DNA from: Poriferisodalis sp965208925
GTDB lineage: Bacteria; Actinomycetota; Acidimicrobiia; Acidimicrobiales; Poriferisodalaceae
Length of the DNA: 64,000 nucleotides
Reading direction: 5' to 3'
Assembly (NCBI RefSeq): GCF_965208925.1
Contig: NZ_OZ242364.1
Span: 2,728,001 to 2,792,000 of the forward strand
Below, in pieces: positions 59,727-64,000 of this stretch. The position numbers were made by a program, and so were the translations under genes. The notes below the pieces were generated by a model. The model was given only the letters and a program-made list of their open reading frames with translations, ran no database searches and was not told the origin of the DNA. How positions within the stretch are numbered: the first letter of the stretch is position 1; the number at the start of each line of letters is the position of its first letter.

Positions 59727-61589
59727 CTAATGGTTGTGCCGGGGCGTGCCATGGGCGCGGGCAGTGTCCCGGTATTTGACCGCCGGACGCAGCACCATGC
59801 CTTCGTCGAACTGGGTGACGATCGATCGCTGGATCTCCTGCCACGGGGTGTGGGACGGCGGCACCGGGTAGCCGCCGGCGTCATCCAGCTCGGCGCGGCG
59901 TCGGGCCAGCTCGTCATCGCCAACCAGCATGTCGGCGCTGCCGCGTCGCAGGTCGATGCGGACACGATCGCCGGTGCGCAGCAGCGCCAAACCGCCGCCG
60001 ACAGCGGCTTCGGGCGCAGCGTTCAGGATTGACGGCGACCCAGACGTGCCTGATTGACGGCCGTCGCCGATGCAGGGCAGCGAGTGGACGCCGCGCACCA
60101 GCAGCGCTGCCGGCGGTTGCATGTTGACCACTTCGGCACCGCCGGGGTAGCCGACCGGGCCCGTCCCGCGCACGAACAGCATGCAGTGCTCGTCGATGTC
60201 CAGATCGGGGTCGTCGATGCGTGCCCGGTATTCCTCCGGCCCGTCGAAGACGATGGCACGGCCCTCGAATGCATCGGGGTCGTCGGGATTGGACAGGTAG
60301 CGCTGGCGGAATTCGTCGGAGATGACGCTGGTCTTCATGATGGCGCTGTCGAAGAGATTGCCCGACAGGTTGATGAAGCCTGCATCGGCCAGCAGCGGCT
60401 CGCCGGCTGCGCGGATCACATCGGTGTCCATGATCTCGGCGTCCGCGCAGTTCTCGCCGATGCTGCGACCGTTGGCGGTCAGCGCCTCGGGGTGCGGCAG
60501 CAGCCCGGCCCGCATCAGCTCGCCGACCACGGCCGGTACACCTCCGGCGTGGTGATAGTCCTCGCCGAGGTAGTCCCCAGCAGGCATCAGATTCACCAGC
60601 AGCGGCACTGCGTAGCCGTGTTTCTGCCAGTCGTCGTTGTCGAGCGGTACGCCGAGGTGTGCGGCGATCGCGTTGAGATGGATCGGGGCGTTGGTGGATC
60701 CGCCGATCGCCGAGTTCACGACGATGGCGTTCTCGAACGCCTCGCGAGTCATGATGTCCGACGGCCGCAGGTCCTCCCGCACCATCTCGACGATGCGCAG
60801 CCCGGTGCGGTACGCCACCTGCGCTCGCTCGCGGTACGGAGCCGGGATCGCTGCGGCGCCGGGAAGCTGCATGCCCAGCGTCTCGGCGAGCGAGTTCATC
60901 GTGGTGGCGGTACCCATAGTGGAGCAGTAGCCCACTGATGGCGCTGAGGACGCCACCAGATCGATGAACCCCGCATCGTCGATCTCGCCGGCGGCATAGA
61001 GCTCGCGCGCCTTCCACACGACCGTGCCCGAACCGGTACGGCGGCCCTCGTGCCAGCCGTTCAGCATCGGACCGACCGACAGGGCGATAGCCGGCAGGTT
61101 CACCGTCGCGGCCGCCATCAGGCATGCAGGGGTGGTTTTGTCGCAGCCGATCGTGAGCACCACGCCGTCGAGGGGGTATCCCTGCAGCACCTCGACGAGG
61201 CCCAGATAGGCGAGGTTGCGGTCGAGCGCAGCCGTGGGACGCTTGCCGGTCTCCTGGATGGGATGCACGCCGAACTCGAAGGCGATGCCGCCGGCCTCCC
61301 GGATGCCCTCGCGCACTCGCTTGGCCAGCTCGAGGTGGTGGCGGTTGCACGGCGACAGGTCTGAGCCGGTTTGGGCGATGCCGATGATCGGCTTGCCCGA
61401 CTGGAGCTCCTCGCGTGTCAACCCGTAGTTGGCGTAGCGCTCGAGGTACAGCGCCGACATGAGCGGGTCACCCTCGATGTCGAACCAGGCCGCTGAGCGC
61501 AGTCCGCCGCGCCCGATGCCGGGATCGGGGCCGCTGGGATGAATCGAACGGGGTTCAGAGGTCGGAGGTGCATCTGGTTCGGGTGCCAC
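59727..61589 (-). CDS. IlvD/Edd-family dehydratase, probably acting on a sugar acid
   Basis: 620 residues, iron-sulfur dehydratase. Cysteine ligands are visible in 'GSDLSPCNRHHLELAKRVRE' and 'TIGCDKTTPACLMAAATVNL'; 'SVGYCSTMGTATTMNSLAET' gives the third. 'SAIGGSTNAPIHLNAIAAH' and 'LPCIGDGRQSGTSGSPSIL' are standard. The N-terminal 'GLRSAAWFDIEGD' and spacing look more like arabinonate or xylonate dehydratases than IlvD proper, but the substrate is not proven. The start is GTG 61589, needed to include the conserved 'LRSAAWF'. Divergent from acoA with 78 bp between. Confidence 0.85.
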   Translation of the reverse strand: MAPEPDAPPTSEPRSIHPSGPDPGIGRGGLRSAAWFDIEGDPLMSALYLERYANYGLTREELQSGKPIIGIAQTGSDLSPCNRHHLELAKRVREGIREAGGIAFEFGVHPIQETGKRPTAALDRNLAYLGLVEVLQGYPLDGVVLTIGCDKTTPACLMAAATVNLPAIALSVGPMLNGWHEGRRTGSGTVVWKARELYAAGEIDDAGFIDLVASSAPSVGYCSTMGTATTMNSLAETLGMQLPGAAAIPAPYRERAQVAYRTGLRIVEMVREDLRPSDIMTREAFENAIVVNSAIGGSTNAPIHLNAIAAHLGVPLDNDDWQKHGYAVPLLVNLMPAGDYLGEDYHHAGGVPAVVGELMRAGLLPHPEALTANGRSIGENCADAEIMDTDVIRAAGEPLLADAGFINLSGNLFDSAIMKTSVISDEFRQRYLSNPDDPDAFEGRAIVFDGPEEYRARIDDPDLDIDEHCMLFVRGTGPVGYPGGAEVVNMQPPAALLVRGVHSLPCIGDGRQSGTSGSPSILNAAPEAAVGGGLALLRTGDRVRIDLRRGSADMLVGDDELARRRAELDDAGGYPVPPSHTPWQEIQRSIVTQFDEGMVLRPAVKYRDTARAHGTPRHNH

Positions 61590-61667
61590 CGGGCCACCCT
61601 ACGCGGACCTGCGCGACGGCCCAGAACTAGTGTGATCCGGGCCAGAGCTCGGCAGAGGGGGTCACGC

Positions 61668-62660
61668 ATGGATCCGAGTCCAGAGACATTGCTGGATCTG
61701 CACCGGCGCATGGTGCGGATCCGCCATTTCGAGGAAGCCGCCGGCCCGCTCGCCGAGCAGAACCGGCTGCCCGGTTTCTTGCACCTGTACGTGGGGGAGG
61801 AGGCCGTGGCCGCCGGGGTGTGCGCCAACCTCGACGATGACGACCAGATCAGCTCGACCCACCGGGGCCACGGGCACCTGGTGGCCAAGGGAGGCGACTA
61901 CAGCGGGATGATGGCCGAACTGATGGGCAAGGCCACCGGCTACTGCGGGGGCAAGGGCGGCTCCATGCACATCTGCGACCTCGACTTGGGAATGCTCGGC
62001 GCGAACGGCATCGTGGGCGGCGGCGTGCCGATCGCCGTAGGCGCCGGGTTCGCCAACAAGTACCGGGGCAGCGACCGAGTCTCGGTGGTGTTCTTCGGCG
62101 ACGGCGCTTCGAACATCGGGGCCTTCCATGAAGCTGCGAACATGGCGGCTGCGCTGTCGCTGCCGGTGCTGTTCGTGTGCGAGAACAACGAGTACGGCGA
62201 GTTCACGCCCCGTGATCGCACGATGGCCATCACCGATGTGGTCGACCGCGCAGCCGGGTATGGCATGCCCGGAGCGATCGTGGACGGCATGGACGTGGTC
62301 GCGGTATGGGAAGCGGCCCACGAAGCCGTCAGCCGGGCTCGCCGGGGTGAGGGTCCCTCGTTCATCGAGGCCAAGACCTACCGCTTCTACAACCACCATG
62401 GCGTGCAGACCCTCGGCATGAAGTACCGCTCCGATGACGAGCTCGAACAGTGGAAGCAGCGAGACCCGATCGAGCTGTTCGAGGATCGGCTGGCAACTGC
62501 CGGTGTGCTCGACACCGACGGCGCTCAAGCCGTGCACGACGCAGCGGAGGCAGATATCGAAGCGGCGATCGCGTTCGCCGAGGAGAGTCCGCTGCCCGAT
62601 CCCGACAACCTGCTGGTCGACGTCTACACGCCGGCCGCGTACTCAGGAGCCACCTCATGA
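61668..62660 (+). CDS. acoA: Acetoin dehydrogenase E1 alpha subunit (TPP-dependent)
   Basis: 330 residues. The TPP motif is 'VVFFGDGASNIGAFHEAANM' through 'VLFVCENNEYGEFTP' (GDG...NN). It carries out the decarboxylating or cleaving step with E1 beta, passing an acetyl group to a lipoyl E2. The acoX-like gene after E1 beta points to acetoin dehydrogenase over pyruvate dehydrogenase. SD AGAGGGGG lies upstream of ATG 61668. The stop overlaps acoB (ATGA). No E2 or E3 gene is in the window; they may lie beyond its right end. Confidence 0.86.
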   Translation: MDPSPETLLDLHRRMVRIRHFEEAAGPLAEQNRLPGFLHLYVGEEAVAAGVCANLDDDDQISSTHRGHGHLVAKGGDYSGMMAELMGKATGYCGGKGGSMHICDLDLGMLGANGIVGGGVPIAVGAGFANKYRGSDRVSVVFFGDGASNIGAFHEAANMAAALSLPVLFVCENNEYGEFTPRDRTMAITDVVDRAAGYGMPGAIVDGMDVVAVWEAAHEAVSRARRGEGPSFIEAKTYRFYNHHGVQTLGMKYRSDDELEQWKQRDPIELFEDRLATAGVLDTDGAQAVHDAAEADIEAAIAFAEESPLPDPDNLLVDVYTPAAYSGATS

Positions 62661-63658
62661 CACCCCCAGCCGACACTGACGAGCGCCGCATCGCCTACGG
62701 AACCGCCTTCACCGAGGGGCTGGCGCAGATGATGGACGCCGATCCGGACGTTTTTGTGGCGGGCGAGGACGTGGGCCGAGCCGGGGGAGTGTTTGGTTCG
62801 TTCCGCGGCCTGAACGAGCGCTTCGGCGACATGCGAGTGGTGGACACGCCGATCAGCGAGCAGGCCATCGTGGGTCTGGGCACCGGGGCGGCAGTGAGCG
62901 GCCTGCGCCCGGTCGTCGACGTGATGTTCATGGACTTCATGCTCGTGGCCATGGACCAGATCGTGAATCAGGCGGCAAAGCTGAAGTACATGTTCGGCGG
63001 CAAGGCAACGCTGCCGATGACGATCACCACCAGCGCCGGGGCAGGGCTGTCAGCGGCGGCCCAGCACAGCCAGAGCCTCGAGGCGATGCTGTGCCACATC
63101 CCGGGTCTCAAGGTGGTGATGCCGTCGAACCCGTATGACGCGAAGGGTCTGCTCATCTCGTGCATTCGCGATGACAACCCCACCGTGTTCGTGAAGCACA
63201 AGCGCCTGCTGGGACTGAAGGGCGACGTTCCCGAGGACCTGTATGAGATTCCCTTGGGCACGGCGCAAGTTGTGCGACCGGGCGACGACATCACGGTGGT
63301 GACCTACGGCCGCATGGTGCACGAGGCGACGTCGGCGGCAGATGCGCTGGCCGCAGAAGGCATCGAGTGCGATGTCATCGATCTGCGCACCCTCCAGCCG
63401 CTGGACATGGACACTGTGGTCCAATCAGCTCAGCGAACCAGCCGGGTCGCCGTGGTGCACGAAGCCGTGCGGTTCGGCGGCCTCGGTGGAGAGATCGCTT
63501 CCCAGATCGCTGAGGAAGCCTTCGACTATCTGGATGCTCCGATCGAGCGCGTCGGCGCGCCATTCAGCCCGGTGCCGTTCAGCCCCGTGCTCGAGAAGGA
63601 ATGGGTTCCCAACGCCGAGATGATCGGCGAACGGATCCGGGCACTAGCGGCGGCGTGA
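62657..63658 (+). CDS. acoB: Acetoin dehydrogenase E1 beta subunit
   Basis: 333 residues. Transketolase-like pyrimidine domain first: 'DPDVFVAGEDVGRAGGVFGS' and 'VDTPISEQAIVGLGTGAAVS'; then the C-terminal transketolase domain with 'IDLRTLQPLDMDTVVQSAQR' and 'VVHEAVRFGGLGGEIASQIA'. The product pairs with AcoA in an alpha2beta2 E1. ATGA with acoA and GTGA with acoX couple all three genes. Pyruvate or branched-chain oxoacid dehydrogenase E1 beta is the alternative reading; the acoX neighbour decides. Confidence 0.88.
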   Translation: MTPPADTDERRIAYGTAFTEGLAQMMDADPDVFVAGEDVGRAGGVFGSFRGLNERFGDMRVVDTPISEQAIVGLGTGAAVSGLRPVVDVMFMDFMLVAMDQIVNQAAKLKYMFGGKATLPMTITTSAGAGLSAAAQHSQSLEAMLCHIPGLKVVMPSNPYDAKGLLISCIRDDNPTVFVKHKRLLGLKGDVPEDLYEIPLGTAQVVRPGDDITVVTYGRMVHEATSAADALAAEGIECDVIDLRTLQPLDMDTVVQSAQRTSRVAVVHEAVRFGGLGGEIASQIAEEAFDYLDAPIERVGAPFSPVPFSPVLEKEWVPNAEMIGERIRALAAA

Positions 63659-64000
63659 GCCAAGCTGCCGACTCGGCGGCCGGCCCAGTAGTCGGAATCG
63701 TCGCCAACCCGCTCGCCGGCAATGACATCAGGCGGTTGACTTCGGGGGCAACCCCGATATCAGACGCCGTCAAGATCGGCGCGATACGGCGCGCCGTGGT
63801 GGGTGCGATCGAGGGCGGCGCCGAGCGTGTGCTGATCAGCGGCGACCGGGCACGGCTGGGGGAGCGTGCGCTGGCGGGATTGGAAGTGCCCGGATTGGTG
63901 GAGGTGGCCGAACCGCATGGCTGGCACACCGGGCGTGACTCGCAGATGGCCGCCGCGCAGTTTCGTGACGAGGGCGTGGGGGCCATCGTTGCGCTCGGCG
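63655..64000 (+). CDS. acoX: AcoX-like ATP-NAD kinase-family protein, 3' end outside the window
   Basis: 115 codons are visible, open to the end of the window. The start is GTG overlapping the acoB stop (GTGA). The sequence 'VVGIVANPLAGNDIRRLTSG' followed by 'DAVKIGAIRRAVVGAIEGGA' is the N-terminal signature of AcoX and related ATP-NAD kinase-like proteins, which accompany acetoin dehydrogenase genes. Its exact role there is unknown. Identification is from this partial sequence and the neighbours. Confidence 0.82.
   Translation, partial: MSQAADSAAGPVVGIVANPLAGNDIRRLTSGATPISDAVKIGAIRRAVVGAIEGGAERVLISGDRARLGERALAGLEVPGLVEVAEPHGWHTGRDSQMAAAQFRDEGVGAIVALG

Noticed and set aside
1..64000. CRISPR arrays, insertion sequences, prophage genes, rRNA
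   Set aside because: No regularly spaced repeats, transposase or phage motifs, or rRNA-like sequence were seen on reading both strands.

Overview
The window is high-GC bacterial DNA, densely coded on both strands and rich in 4-nt stop/start overlaps (ATGA, GTGA, TTGA, and apparently CTGA). It most resembles an actinobacterium, probably of the Acidimicrobiia type. The reasons are a single-chain GlyRS, tRNA genes without encoded CCA, a DUF222-HNH protein, a TIGR03086 protein, a nitrobindin and many CoA-, flavin- and polyamine-handling enzymes. The lineage is an inference from gene content; no rRNA is present. There is no prophage, transposase or CRISPR array.

Layout. 1-5.8 kb: 3' end of glyS, a PPDK-like protein lacking its ATP-grasp half, a small protein coupled to a retropepsin-like protease, and dnaG. 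5.95-11.2 kb: one giant gene joining a DEDD-exonuclease-like region, a RecQ helicase and a UvrD helicase. 11.2-11.5 kb: tRNA-Asn and tRNA-Met. 11.6-22.5 kb: a peptide-type ABC operon with three tandem paralogous binding lipoproteins (the first broken by one missing base), two permeases and two ATPases, one of which carries a large membrane insertion. 22.6-34 kb: a hypothetical gene, an IMPase-family phosphatase, tRNA-Val, two ERG4/ERG24-type reductases, a UGA-containing (selenocysteine) redoxin with a SECIS-like hairpin, a thioesterase, a nitrobindin, a Baeyer-Villiger-type monooxygenase, threonine aldolase, a D-aminoacylase-family amidohydrolase and a flavin reductase. 34-36.7 kb: infA and two acyl-CoA enzymes. 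36.7-44.2 kb: a polyamine cluster (potABCD, agmatinase-family, GNAT) divergent from a FAD amine-oxidase-like gene. 44.3-46.6 kb: a three-gene operon (VOC, TIGR03086, MBL). 46.9-52.5 kb: a McrBC-type restriction pair whose McrB has a duplicated N-terminal domain, then a DUF222-HNH gene. 52.6-57.2 kb: a molybdopterin oxidoreductase, an acyl-CoA ligase and a YihY-like protein that seems to start at CTG. 57.3-64 kb: an MFS transporter, a Ca/Na exchanger, an IlvD/Edd dehydratase and acoA-acoB-acoX (acoX cut by the window end).

How the genes fit together. The cell appears to live on imported peptides, polyamines and organic acids. The peptide ABC operon and the pot cluster bring in amines; agmatinase, GNAT and the FAD oxidase can process them; acoAB and the acyl-CoA enzymes deliver acyl-CoA. 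The items that depart most from known forms are the ABC ATPase with a transmembrane block between its Q-loop and signature motif, the UGA redoxin, the duplicated-sensor McrB, the exonuclease-RecQ-UvrD fusion, and the retropepsin with its coupled small protein.
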